A stretch of DNA of 64,000 nt from Ditylenchus dipsaci (taxonomy: Eukaryota; Nematoda; Chromadorea; Rhabditida; Anguinidae), in contig SADC01000090.1 in assembly GCA_004194705.1 (NCBI GenBank), forward strand, positions 1 through 64,000. Direction: 5' to 3'. Position numbers and translations under genes: made by a program. Of this stretch, positions 21,894-32,800 are shown piece after piece; positions within the stretch are counted from its first letter, which is position 1; each line of letters starts with the position of its first letter. The notes beneath the pieces are model-generated. The model saw only the letters and a program-made list of their open reading frames with translations. It did not search any database and was not told where the DNA came from.

Positions 21894-22878
21894 GCACTTA
21901 AAGGGCTACAATTATAGCCTACTACTTGTTATAAAAATATCAATTTTGCGCGATTGCTTGAGGCGGTTTGGAAACCCCCTCCTTTTTTCTCCGACAATTG
22001 ATAGCGGACGATTTTTTTTTCAAGCTGATTGATTTTAATTTTTTATATATTGTCAACTTTTAATGACTTTTTGTAAGCCCTGTTCCTCATCAACAATTTG
22101 GTATATAAAACTTTTTTTTGAATTATTATACGGAAAATTATGACCATAGAAATAAAAGTGTCGATTTCTAGTCAAATTCAAATAAAATGTAAGGAAAATG
22201 GTTGTTTGACCACATAATTAAGAGGTTTTCTCAAAAATTTAAAATCAAAATTTACGCCCTTTTGCATTTTTTGAAAGCTCTATGATTTCTCTACAAAATG
22301 ACATTTTGATCGTTGTCGTAGGACCACTCTGCACTGAGATACAGATAGGTTGAATTTGAAAACCCTGAAAAAGTGCCCTTTTGCCTTATTTTAAGCCATT
22401 TTTCAGGGTTTTCAAATTCAACCTATCTGTATCTCAGTGCAGAGTGGTCCTACGACAACGATCAAAATGTCATTTTGTAGAGAAATCATAGAGCTTTCAA
22501 AAAATGCAAAAGGGCGTAAATTTTGATTTTTAAATTTTTGAGAAAACCTCTTAATTATGTGGTCAAACAACCATTTTCCTTACATTTTATTTGAATTTGA
22601 CTAGAAATCGACACTTTTATTTCTATGGTCATAATTTTCCGTATAATAATTCAAAAAAAAGTTTTATATACCAAATTGTAGATGAGGAACAGGGCTTACA
22701 AAAAGTCATTAAAAGTTGACAATATATAAAAAATTAAAATCAATCAGCTTGAAAAAAAATCGTCCGCTATCAATTGTCGGGAGAAAAAAGGAGGGGGTTT
22801 CCAAACCGCCTCAAGCAATCGCGCAAAATTGATATTTTTATAACAAGTAGTAGGCTATAATTGTAGCCCTTTAAGTGC
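21894..22878. mobile_element. 985-bp near-perfect palindrome
   Basis: The left arm begins GCACTTAAAGGGCTACAATT, and the reverse complement ends the right arm at 22878. The arms of about 480 bp differ at only a few positions (for example tccgaca against gtcggga) and meet near 22390 around gttttcaaattcaacc. Arms this similar imply recent formation or continual repair. There is no protein. It lies wholly inside the 21010-23502 element, so it is either nested or the core of that element. Confidence 0.88.
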
Positions 22879-23725
22879 TCTACAAAACTGCCTATCGCGA
22901 TTTTTAAAAGCATTTAAAAATTGTTACGAAAAAACAGTAAGTCTAATAATAAACGTGCCGTCCGCTATCAATTGTCCGAAACTGTAAGTAATTTTCGGTC
23001 TTTATGGTTCAGCCTTTACGAAAAATAGAAAACAACAACAGAGCCCACAAAGAGAAGGAGAGCACATTATTCGATGATCTGGAAATTTCCGGATGGTCCA
23101 GGTTGACTCATACTTAGATGATCGATCAGTCAACAGGTCGGTTCGTCAACTAAATATCCAGGTGCTTTAGAGCCGTTCGAGGTTTTTTTAGAGTGGTTTG
23201 AAGTAGTTCGGGATATTTTAGGTGTTCAGTGTAGTATGGTCTCCCTAAAACAGATTTGCCCCGAAAAGATTATGAAAGAAGCACAAAAAAGTTAATGCTA
23301 CTAGGCGGTTTCAAATCATAATACTGACTGGGGAATGACTGGACGATAAATTTGCCGGGGAATGAATTTACCGGGAGTGAACTAGCCTAGTACCGAAATT
23401 GAGATCAAATGAGGTGGGATCAAATGAGGTGGGATCAAATGAGTTGGGATCAAATGAGTGGGATCAAATGAGTGGGATCAAATGAGTTGTGATCAAATGA
23501 GTACGAACCCATTGGACGACTGTTTATCGTTGTATCACCAACTCCCTACTGATGGGACGCTCAATCTGGCCGAAATTGCAACGTTTGTCTAAACGGAAGT
23601 GGAAGAGCCGGAGACGGAAAGGAAATTATTTTGTTTTGCTGGTTCTTTAATGGATTTTTCTTTAAGTGATACTGTTATTGATAGAGATTGACCAAGTGCC
23701 AGAACCACCAGTCCCTTTTTAGGAC

Positions 23726-24729
23726 TGCCCAGCAACCGGATACAAATTGTAACCGGATACAGCAACCGGATACACTTGCAACCGGATACTCTTGCAATCG
23801 GATACAGCAAGCGGGTAAAATTTTTTGAATATGTTATTAAACCAACCCAAATAATGAAAGAAACATTTATTCAACCTTACTTCAACAACAAACCAAGATA
23901 ACATTTAAACAAAACAAATAAACCACAATTCATCGTCTTGTGCGAGGACTTCACGAAACTCTGCGAAGTTGATCCCCATTAGACTGCCGATTCTTTTCAG
24001 ATATTTGTGCATTCGGTGACCACATTCTTCGCCGCAGTTGATGCCTTCAAGCGTCGCTAGAAATTGCAGCAGCTTGTCCTAAATTCATAAATTCACCACA
24101 TCTAAGTTGAGCAACGCTTCCTTGACCAATAAATAATTAGTCAACTCAGTCTGTCCATTGTAACAAAATGCTCACCTTTTCCCACATGCGCTTATATAAC
24201 AGTTCCGATTTTTCCATGAGCAAAAGTTGTGACTGCTGTGTGTACTTTGACTGCGCGACGAGAAGATAAACATATCATAATCTGAAATATAATAATTTGT
24301 GTAGGACCTACTGACAAAAAGACTAACCTCCATACAACAACAGCCTTTCCTGAAACAATTGATCTCCGGGCTTTGCTTCTGTTCCATGCATAGTCATCCC
24401 GATTGTTCGATACTATAGTCCACACGTAGCATTTCGTTCTGTCCTTCGTGAAGCTGATCTGGGCTGTCCTTGCTCCAATTCGTTGCAAATGTGTCATCTC
24501 TACGTTAGCCATGGCGCAAGATCTGAGAATAGAATAAAACTTTGAAATTCAATACATTAAATCAGTGCGAACCAAATAAAACACAGAGCAGAAAAACAAT
24601 GAATAGACGGCGCAAAAATAACAGCAACACATTTCGCGTATGCGGTCGCTGTATCCGGTTGCAAGTGTATCCGGTTGATGTATCCGGTTGCTGTATCCGG
24701 TTACAATTGGTATCCGGTTGCTGTTTTAC
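23726..24729. mobile_element. Foldback element with GCAACCGGATAC arrays
   Basis: The 12-13 bp unit agcaaccggatac is repeated about six times at 23730-23812. The complement is repeated at 24645-24722. The outer ends agree in inverse (agcaaccggatac, then aattgtaaccggatac). A 13-bp direct repeat ccctttttaggac flanks the element (23713-23725, 24730-24742), compatible with a 9-11 bp MULE-type target duplication. Between the arrays is an intron-containing gene on the minus strand. Confidence 0.85.
23905..24512 (-). CDS. Unidentified small gene carried in foldback element
   Basis: The first exon (ATG at 24512) reads MANVEMTHLQRIGARTAQIS and continues to KAVVVWR before a donor near 24331. A short Gln/Leu-rich exon (YTQQSQLLLMEKSELLYKR, ending WEK) precedes a GT donor at 24176. 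The last exon, 24078-23905, encodes LLQFLATLEGINCGEECGHR and later INFAEFREVLAQDDELW, with TAA at 23907-23905. The exon 2-3 junction is in phase; exon 1-2 needs a one-base shift. No domain is recognised. Cys/His spacing in the last exon (CGEECGHRMH) might bind metal. It lies wholly within the element's terminal arrays, so it is either the element's own gene or a captured one. Confidence 0.5.
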
Positions 24730-24742
24730 CCCTTTTTAGGAC

Positions 24743-25245
24743 GCGAGCTGCTCGCTCGCCAAATAGGTATGTCCGCGAGCCATATGGCTCGCTAAGTTAA
24801 ATAACAAAGTGACAAGAGCTTCTTAGCTCGCGAGCCATTTGGCTCGCATCTATAATAAGCGTATGGTCCGGCTCGCGGAAAATATTGTTTGCTGAAATAA
24901 AGCCTAAATCTAGTTTATTTTTTTTTTCAATTTTTGACTGATTTTTTGCAAATATTAAGCTAGTAACACTTTATTTGTCTTTAACAATAAATTGACGTTA
25001 AAAACTCACATAAAAAGCGTGAGCCGAACCATTCGTTTTTGTTTGCGAGCCAAATGGTTTGCGATACAAATGGCTCGTATTGTTTTGGATCGCGTTCGGC
25101 TCGCTTAAAAAAAACAAGTACGCGAGCCAATTGGCTCGCATATATAAAAAGGCGAGCCATATGGCTCGAACCCATTTGGCTCGCTAGGACATGCGATTTT
25201 AGATTTCGATTTTTTCATGCGATTTCTCGCGCGAGCCAAATGGAC
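24743..25245. repeat. Cluster of GCGAGCC-ATAT-GGCTCGC palindromes
   Basis: An 18-bp perfect palindrome, GCGAGCCATATGGCTCGC, and variants with AATT, AAAT or ATTT at the centre recur at least eight times (24772, 24821, 25047, 25061, 25121, 25152 and others), with half-sites (gctcgc, gcgagcc) between. Spacing is irregular, so this is not a simple tandem repeat. No gene is visible. Confidence 0.75.
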
Positions 25246-25317
25246 AACACTGCCCATGGGGTCTTATTAGAAGACATAATAATGAGTAATGCAATAAGTA
25301 ATGCAAAGACAGAGCTA

Positions 25318-25567
25318 CCGTATTTCCTCTAATAAGCGCGCATGCTCTAATAAGCGCGCACCCCTACTTTGAGGGCCTATATCTCAGCTCAGAGAATTTT
25401 TATTCCAAAGCTGTTTGATACGTTTTCTTACTTCCCACGAGCTCTACCGATTCCACTTTTAAGATTTTAGTTGAGCACCCGAAAATCTCGAAATCGAATT
25501 CCAAATTTTCCGATTTTTGGGGGTTTGAATAATAAGCGCTCCGGCGCGCTTATTAGAGGAAATACGG
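25318..25567. mobile_element. MITE, CCGTATTTCCTCTAATAAG ends, TA target site
   Basis: The ends CCGTATTTCCTCTAATAAG and the reverse complement are flanked by TA. The word gcgc follows the end inside both arms. The 250-bp interior has short open frames only. It belongs to the family described at 13693. Confidence 0.8.
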
Positions 25568-25589
25568 TATTTTCAAAAAAAATTTTAAT

Positions 25590-25685
25590 TGGTCGGCAGT
25601 TGGGATGGTCGGCAGTTGGGGGTCGGCAGTTGGGGGTCGGCAGTTGGGGATCAGCAGTTAGAATGGTCGGCAGTTGTCCTTTCGC
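25590..25685. repeat. 13-14 bp tandem repeat, GTCGGCAGTTGGG
   Basis: The unit gtcggcagttgggg is repeated about six times with small changes, immediately right of a MITE. Its reverse complement occurs twice at 19071-19098, 6.5 kb away. This looks like one arm of a foldback array. Confidence 0.7.
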
Positions 25686-26110
25686 CGAAATTCGGGGGTT
25701 ATACACTGGATTTAAATTACCTGTGTATTTAAATCCAAAAAAAATTTTTACCCCTTTTTGATTGCTGAAAAAACGCGTCGAGGGGATATGATGGATAGAA
25801 AATTGCGTCGGGGACTGTAAACCTTACTTGACAGCCTAATAAAAAGTTCACAGTGTGCCAGTAGTATAAAACTGTTCACCCAAATGTTATTTTTGTCTAA
25901 ACTCCCGCCAATAATATTCCGAAAATCTACTACTCGAAAGAATTGGCTGGTAAAAATAATTCAATTACCGTGTTAATTGTCGTTTATACCATCCAGTAGA
26001 AATGTGATAACGTCAATCGTTGTGGAAAATTGTATGTATCAGTTTTTTTTCAGTTGTTTTGTGTTAAAAGTTTCCTCGACTCTAAGAAAAGCTTCTTGCT
26101 CAAAAATAAG

Positions 26111-27794
26111 ATGCGTGAAATCGTGCACGTCCAAGCTGGTCAATGCGGCAATCAAATCGGCTCCAAGGTACGATTTATCTCGTTATTAGCTTTTCTAACA
26201 TACGCGGTTTTCAGTTCTGGGAAGTGATTTCGGACGAGCACGGCATAATGGAGGATGGTCTGTATAAGGGCGACAACGACCTCCAGCTGGAGCGTATAGA
26301 CGTCTATTACAATGAGGCCTCGGGTAAATCACTCCTTCCAATCTGCTTGAGACGCATTTACATACGCGTTTTAGGTGGGAAGTATGTGCCGCGTGCTGTG
26401 TTGGTGGACCTCGAGCCTGGAACCATGGATGCTATTCGCTCTGGACCATATGGACAGCTCTTTCGACCGGACAACTTCATTTTCGGTCAGGGTGGTGCTG
26501 GAAATAATTGGGCTAAAGGACACTACACAGACGGCGCTGAGCTCGTGGATCAGGTCCTCGATGTTGTTCGCAAGGAGGCTGAGGGTTGTGACTGTCTCCA
26601 GGTATTGTGGTCTTTAAAAAAATCATTTGTGACCTTATTTGTTCAGGGTTTCCAACTGACTCATTCGCTTGGTGGCGGTACTGGTTCTGGCATGGGGACT
26701 CTGCTCATTTCGAAATCCGAGAGGAGTATCCGGATCGCATCATGTCGTCTTTCAGTGTTGTTCCTTCTCCTAAGGTTTCGGATACTGTGGTGGAGCCCTA
26801 CAACGCGACGCTTTCGGTTCATCAGCTGGTGGAGAATACTGACGCAACTTTCTGCATTGACAATGAGGCGCTTTATGACATTTGCTTCCGTACTCTAAAG
26901 TTACAGAATCCCAGTTACAGTGACTTGAATCAGTTGGGTCAGTCTCTCATTCACAATTTTTCTTTTATTTACTTTCTTTGCTACAGTGGCTTTGACGATG
27001 TCTGGTGTGACGACTTGTCTTCGTTTCCCGGGCAGTTGAATGCCGATTTGCGTAAGCTTGCTGTCAACATGGTTCCGTTCCCGCGTCTTCACTTTTTCAT
27101 GCCTGGTTTTGCTCCACTTGCTGCTAAGGGATCGTCCGGCTTTCATGCTGAATCTGTCTCTGAGCTCACTAAACAGGTTATTACCATTTATGGACTCTTG
27201 TACTATACTTATGCACTGCAGTCTTAGATGTTTGATGCGAAGAATATGATGGCCGCTTGTGATCCAAGACATGGGCGCTACTTGACTGTGGCTGCTATCT
27301 TCCGTGGTCAGATGTCGATGCGTGAAGTCGAAGATCAGATGCAGGCTGTACAGGCTAGAAACCAGGACTTTTTCGTTGAGTGGATCCCGAACAATGTGAA
27401 GACTGCTGTATGCGACATCCCTCCGAAAGGTTTGAAGATGTCGGCCACTTTCATTGGAAATTCGACTTCTATCCAGGAGCTCTTCAAGCGAATCTCGGAT
27501 CAGTTCACCTGTGAGTTTGTTTAATTTTTCTATAGTATATTACTCATTCCGATGTCTTTCTAGCTATGTTCCGTCGCAAGGCTTTCCTTCATTGGTACAC
27601 CGGAGAAGGGATGGATGAGATGGAGGTGAGTCATTGATGTATTCATCGTGTTATTGTTGACCATTTATCAATCTCAGTTCACTGAAGCGGAGTCCAACAT
27701 GTGCGATCTTATCAACGAGTATCAGCAGTACCAAGAGGCTACGGTGGACGATGAAGTCGATGGAGAAATCGGCCTTGACGAAATCAGAGAATAG
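26111..27794 (+). CDS. Beta-tubulin
   Basis: Eight exons: 26111-26167, 26215-26323, 26375-26601, 26647-26937, 26987-27176, 27228-27510, 27564-27625, 27678-27794. The 445-residue product begins [19 protein letters not shown] and has the beta-tubulin MREI autoregulatory start, the [12 protein letters not shown] nucleotide loop, [33 protein letters not shown] and [15 protein letters not shown]. It is the GTP-hydrolysing half of the microtubule dimer. Two bases are missing: one A in the run at 26713-26715 (before IREEYPDR) and one C at 27027-27029 (before PGQLNADL). All seven introns are 47-53 nt and in correct phase, so consensus error is likelier than gene decay. The C-terminal tail ([15 protein letters not shown]) is less Glu-rich than usual. 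Confidence 0.97.
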
Positions 27795-27850
27795 AAGGAA
27801 ATTAAGTCTCTACAGTTATCCTTTGACATCCGTTTGTTGTTGCACCGAGA

Positions 27851-27856
27851 AATAAA
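27851..27856 (+). promoter_or_regulatory. Poly(A) signal of beta-tubulin
   Basis: A canonical AATAAA lies 57 nt after the tubulin stop codon in an otherwise plain 3' flank. Confidence 0.7.
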
Positions 27857-27981
27857 TATGTTGCCTTAAGTATTCGCTCTATTAAGTGTAATTGTTCCTT
27901 AGCGCAGGGCGTAGTTGCAGGGCGGAACATACGCCAACAATTTTACTTGCGATTTAGGAGACCGTATTGGTTGTAATGCAG

Positions 27982-28715
27982 GGGATCAGGACGTTTGAGT
28001 CCCGGGCCGTTTGTGTCCCACGGCCGTTTGTGTCCCGGCCGTTTGTGTCCCGGCCGTTTGTGTCCCAGGCAGTTGGGGTCCCAGGCAGTTTGTGTCCCAG
28101 GCCGTTTTACTCCCCAGCCGAGCAATCAATGCTCCCAGCATTGATCCCGCATTTGGGCCCGCATTTAGGCCCCAATTATAAAAATTTTATATTTTTCAAC
28201 GCAGATGTGTTGTACGTATTAGAACTGGTGCTGCACCAAGAAAAAGCTATGTGGGTCATCAAAGGGTCAGCCATTATCCCGTACCATGTACCCCAAAGGG
28301 TCAGCCCTTATCCCGGACCATGTACCCTCAAAGGGGCTTCCTATTGAATTAGGTTGCCTGCCGAAGGCAGGCAGGTAGAAAATCTAGAAAAGTCAGAATT
28401 TTCGATGGATTGTATGCGGAGGGGCCCAAACGCGTAGTAACCGGAAGTAGACCGTAAAGGCTGAATGGCAGCTTGCTGTTGATTTTCTTCATCGCTTGAA
28501 TAGTCACTGAGGCCATTTACAATTCTTCGGGCCAGTTCTGTAGTAGCATCCAACATCAGATCTCTAGATAAATATCAGTTTAATTCACGAAACAATTTCT
28601 TTTAACAAAACAAAAACATTTTTTGAAAATGAATAATAGTTGTGCGGGGACTCAAACGGCCTGGGACACAAACGGCCGGGACACAAACGGCCCGGGACTC
28701 AAACGTCGCGGACCC
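27982..28715. mobile_element. Foldback element with CCGTTTGTGTCCC arrays, 9-bp TSD
   Basis: An exact duplication GTAATGCAG flanks it (27973-27981, 28716-28724). The ends (GGGATCAGGACGTTTGAG against the complement of CTCAAACGTCGCGGACCC) lead into arrays of a 12-15 bp unit (ggccgtttgtgtccc; left 28005-28105, right 28648-28690). It inserted about 190 bp downstream of the beta-tubulin stop. The interior holds an exon-like open frame on the minus strand. Confidence 0.9.
28341..28563 (-). other. Exon-like frame inside foldback element
   Basis: After an acceptor (ttatctag, 28564-28571) the frame encodes LMLDATTELARRIVNGLSDY, then SSDEENQQQ and RSTSGYYAFGP, ending TAG at 28341. Composition looks like a disordered C-terminal protein tail. 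Its phase would accept the exon ending at 29847 of the upstream zinc-finger gene, but that gene has its own in-frame stop there, and this exon lies within TSD-bounded mobile DNA. It is either element-borne or captured sequence. Confidence 0.4.
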
Positions 28716-29011
28716 GTAATGCAGACATCTATGCCTCTGTCAGCCTTTCTTCCCCAATTTGGATATTGAAACACAACCTGCTTATCCACCCTTAATTGAT
28801 GTGGTATTAACCTAGAAACTTTTGGGGTATCTTTACGTTTTGTCTTTTTTAATGAACTTTCCAACAGACTTTCAGCTTCCCCACTATTGGATATAAAATA
28901 TAATTTTAGAATTGGACCTCTGCCAAGGTATAAATTACCATGTCCCTGAATAGAACACTCTGGGATTGTTTATATGGTAAACTGAATTATGTGGAGATAT
29001 ATACTTTTTTA

Positions 29012-29505
29012 GGCTAAATTATAGTATACCCACCCCACTGAACTATAGTATACCCACCCCACTCAGTTATAGTGTACCCACCCCACTCAGTTATAGTATA
29101 CCCACCCCAGACTCGAAGACTTATAAATAAACATTTACAATGAGACATACAACAGTTATCATATAATATCTAATAACGATGCACATACTACGATGCGACA
29201 TAATACGACGCACATACTTCACATGTATTTTGTCTACTTCAAAGAACTCGGACGGATGCACTCCAATAACGCTCAGGATATTCGAATGAAATTGATACCA
29301 TACTAGACCCCACTGAACTATAGTATACCCACCCACTGAACTACAGTATACCCGCCATACTCAGAGACCTTATAAATTTTCGATTAAAACAAAAACATTG
29401 AATATCAAATGATGGTAGTATATTATAGTTGAGTGCGGTGGTGTGTACTGTAGTTGAGTGGGGTGGGTATACTATAGTTGAGTGGGGTGAGTATACTATA
29501 TTTGC
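29012..29505. mobile_element. Foldback repeat, CTATAGTATACCCACCCC unit
   Basis: A ~25-bp unit (actatagtatacccaccccact) is repeated four times at 29021-29107 and twice at 29305-29355. The reverse complement (agttgagtggggtgggtata) is repeated at 29428-29505. The extreme ends (aaattatagtatacccacc / gagtatactatattt) are inverted. Two nested insertions or an internal duplication would explain the second left array. No TSD beyond a 3-base GCT. Confidence 0.65.
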
Positions 29506-29842
29506 TCCCTTTTTCATATACCTTATCATTTTTTACCCATACCGAGCTTTTTTAGCGGATGTACAGGGTGGCCCAAAAAAATTGAAGTACGCAACTCCTT
29601 GCCCGGTCGATCTCCGATTTTGGGTGGCAAGCCCTCGGAAACCTCCTCAACAATACCGGCCGTGATAAAGAGAAACACCACAAAGCTCCTAGGTAGCTTA
29701 ACCGCTGCCATCGATTTTCCTGGGGAAATAGATGTGGCAATGAGCTACCACGCAAATTTTGTTTCAAGTGGCCGCGTTTTTTCGGGACACCATGTAGGCT
29801 CTCTACGTTATTAGGTATAATGCAAATAAAATGCTGTTAAAT

Positions 29843-32800
29843 TCACCTTTTTATGCCTGCATGGACAATCCTTTCATGTTCGTTTCTCGCAGCTACACTA
29901 ACAAATTTCATCCCACAATCCCAAGTGCATTCGTGAGGTCTTTCACCTAAAGAAAACAATCAATTTCCACAATTATTATTTTTTCAATCAGTAGACTTTA
30001 GGATGGGAAAGGGTCGATTCGTATTCGCAGAATTCGTATTCGGCTTTTTTCGTATTCGGCCAGATTCCTATTCTAAGCAAATTCGGTTATTTGTATGAGT
30101 TAGCGGCGCTACTTGCATATACCCCCCCCCCAATCAACTTTTTTTAAAAGGGTTTCCAAACACCCTATATCGACCTAAAATCGCCTCAGAAGCTCAAAAA
30201 GACAATATTTTTGAGTTCTGGTCAATAAAAGTTGAGTTTTGGGACCACCAAAAAGTACCCTTTGGATCATTTTTTGAAGGAATTTAGGGCCTTATTAGGG
30301 TGGAAATAGACCATAAAGGTGCCAATTTTGAACAAAAAGGAAGATGTTGAACATAGTTATGTATATTGGGGGCGCACCGCTTAAATAAACTCTGGTATGC
30401 ATACATTTTTCATGCATCCAGAGTCACTTTTCAGTGATTTGCGTCTAAGGTATGTGGGTGTGCGCATCTCAACCCTAAGCCCCTGCACAGGGGTTTGAGA
30501 GTTAAAGATGCGCGCACTCACTTACCTTGGACATAATTCCGAGCAAGACTCTTGATCAAAATGTATTTAGAGGCTCTTTTTGCCAAGTCTTATGTTGAAA
30601 AACAGGGACACCCTACCCTCACCCTCGCAATCTGAATTACGGTAAATAGACGTTACGTCAATTTTTTTTATTCAAAAGTTGCTTTGGTCCCCTGTTGTTT
30701 TTTCGAAAAATTTTAGAATGTGTCTGAACCGGCTAGGGGAAGATTGCCAAAACGAAAATTGCCAAAACGAAGATTGCCAAAACGAAAATTGCCAAAAACG
30801 AAAATTGCCAAAACGAAAATTGCCAAAAACGAAAATTGCCAAAACGAAGATTGCCAAAACGAAAATTGCCATGACAAATGAAAGCTTAGTGTATACGAAC
30901 ATATACCACTCAGTTCCACATAACGTACCCTTCATTTATCCATTCGTCTCAAAATGACTCAAGTCAAACCTCGATATAGTGACACCTACAATATAGTGAC
31001 ACCTCAGAGTCAAGACAAATGTCGTTTTGGCAATTTTCGTTTTTGGCAATTTTCGTTTTGGCAATTTTCGTTTTTGGCAATTTTCGTTTTGGCAATTTTC
31101 GTTTTTGGCAATTTTCGTTTTGGCAATTTTCGTTTTGGCAATTTTCGTTTTTGGCAATTTTCGTTTTGGCAATTTTCGTTTTGGCAATTTTCGTTTTTGG
31201 CAATTTTCGTTTTGGCAATTTTCGTTTTTGGCAATTTTCGTTTTGGCAATCTTCGTTTTGGCAAAACATACGTTTGGCAATTGTTGTTTTTGGCAATCTT
31301 CCCCTAGCCTCTGAACCACCCTAAAGTGCTCAAAATTACCTCAAGACACCCAAAACCTCTAAACCCAACTAAAAGTACCCAACACACTTAAAACCAAGAA
31401 AAAAACCACCCGAAACCATCCAAAACTACTCCAAACAAAAATTTTGTGGGAATTTATATTTTCAAGTCAGAACCAACTAAGCCAAGTGGTCGTCCACTTG
31501 GATCAAAATTTTTTTTTTCGTTTTTCAAGTTCCAAACTTCATTTTCTGGACTAATTTGGGCTAATTTGAAAAAAGTCAATAAAAATGAATTAGGTTATCT
31601 AAAAAATTAGACACAAACGGCCTTAGACACAAAAGGTTTAGACACAAACGGTTTAGACACAAACAGTTTAGACACAAACGGCTTTAGGCACAAACGGTTT
31701 TAGACGCAAACGGGGTGTACCCTGAAAAACATGGTAAAACAGGTAAAAAGTCGAAATTCGGAAGTGTCCAAAAATCAATTTTTTTATTCACCAGAACTCA
31801 AAAGTAATATCTTTTTGAACCCCTGAGGTTATTCTGAGTCGATATAGGGTGTTTTAAAATACTTTTAAAAAACTTGATTTGTGGGGGGGGGGTATATGCA
31901 AGTAGCGTCGAGTTAGCTATACCGCATTTTACGAATCTGGCCGAATTCGAAAAGAGCCGAATAAGAATTCTGAGAATACGAATCGACCCTCTCCCTTCAG
32001 GATACCTACTTGTGTGGAACCTCCTAATATGTACCCTCAAAGCGCTGTTTGTGGAGCAGCCGAGTCCACATTCATCACAGAGAAACGGTTTTTCACCTCA
32101 AAATTTTTGTTTTTTAGAAAAAGCTTTTATCATATCTTTACTTTACCAGTATGAGTCCTCATATGTGCTTGTATTTTCGAAGGGTGTTTGAAGATCAGTC
32201 CACAATCCGTGCATTGTGCTACAGTAGGAGGTCTTTGGCGGTGGTCTCTAGAATTTCTCTCCAGTGCGCTAGGGCAACCTCGCTGAACTGTGGCGGTGGT
32301 GGCATTGCAGCCAGCAGCTACTGACTCCACCACACTAGTTATTTTGCGAAGCGCGGTCTCAGATGTTGGCTTTATTATGTCTCCTAACGGGGGCTGCCAG
32401 TTAACTATGGCTGAACGGTGTTGCTGCTGATTTACAGCTGGTTTAATTAAGGTAGTTGCCTCAATATTTGAGTTGAGCCTTTTCTGACTAGTGATCGGGT
32501 TGAAGTTAAGCTTGAGATGTGGTTTCGGTGAGCCCTGCCTAAAATAAATTTTATAGCATTTCAAATATTTTTTTTTATCATATAGATAAAATTTACCTTT
32601 GTAGTCCCCGATGCACCCTGAGCTCATGCCATTACGTGATGCTTTGTTCGGAAACTTTTTGGAACAAAGCGTGCAAGTAAAGGGCAAATCTCCAAGGTGT
32701 CGTTTCATGTGCATCCTGTAGGGGGTTCTTTGCGAAAAATCTTGACCACAAATATCACAAAGGAAAGGCTGAATAAATAGTTTAGTTTTTAGAAACTTTT

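Larger units (their letters stand above)
21010..23502. mobile_element. 2.5-kb foldback element, TCAAATGAG arrays
   Basis: A 14-15 bp unit (actcatttgatcacaa / tttgatcccaactca) is repeated about 3.5 times at 21010-21055. Its reverse complement (gggatcaaatgagttg) is repeated about eight times at 23403-23502. The two outermost units match exactly in inverse (actcatttgatcacaact). The interior carries coding-like DNA (21130-21850) and a second, almost perfect 985-bp palindrome. No TSD was resolved. Confidence 0.75.
30005..31995. mobile_element. 2-kb inverted-repeat element, probable 8-bp TSD
   Basis: About 230 bp at each end are inverted copies, starting GGGAAAGGGTCGATTCG and ending with the complement (CGAATCGACCCTCTCCC). 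They are rich in a gaattcgtattcgg word. Flanks TTTAGGAT and TTCAGGAT differ at one base, consistent with an old 8-bp duplication. Nested inside are a MITE-like block (30340-30610) and a complete foldback element (30731-31309). It sits in the last intron of a zinc-finger gene. Confidence 0.8.

Noticed and set aside
26111..27794. Beta-tubulin as a pseudogene because of two frameshifts
   Set aside because: All splice sites, phases and conserved residues are intact, introns are present (not a retrocopy), and the same kind of missing base affects every other gene here.
28341..29846. 28341-28563 as the true last exon of the zinc-finger gene ending at 29843
   Set aside because: Phase fits, but it lies within a TSD-bounded foldback element, and the zinc-finger frame already ends in a stop right after 29847 with a total length divisible by three.
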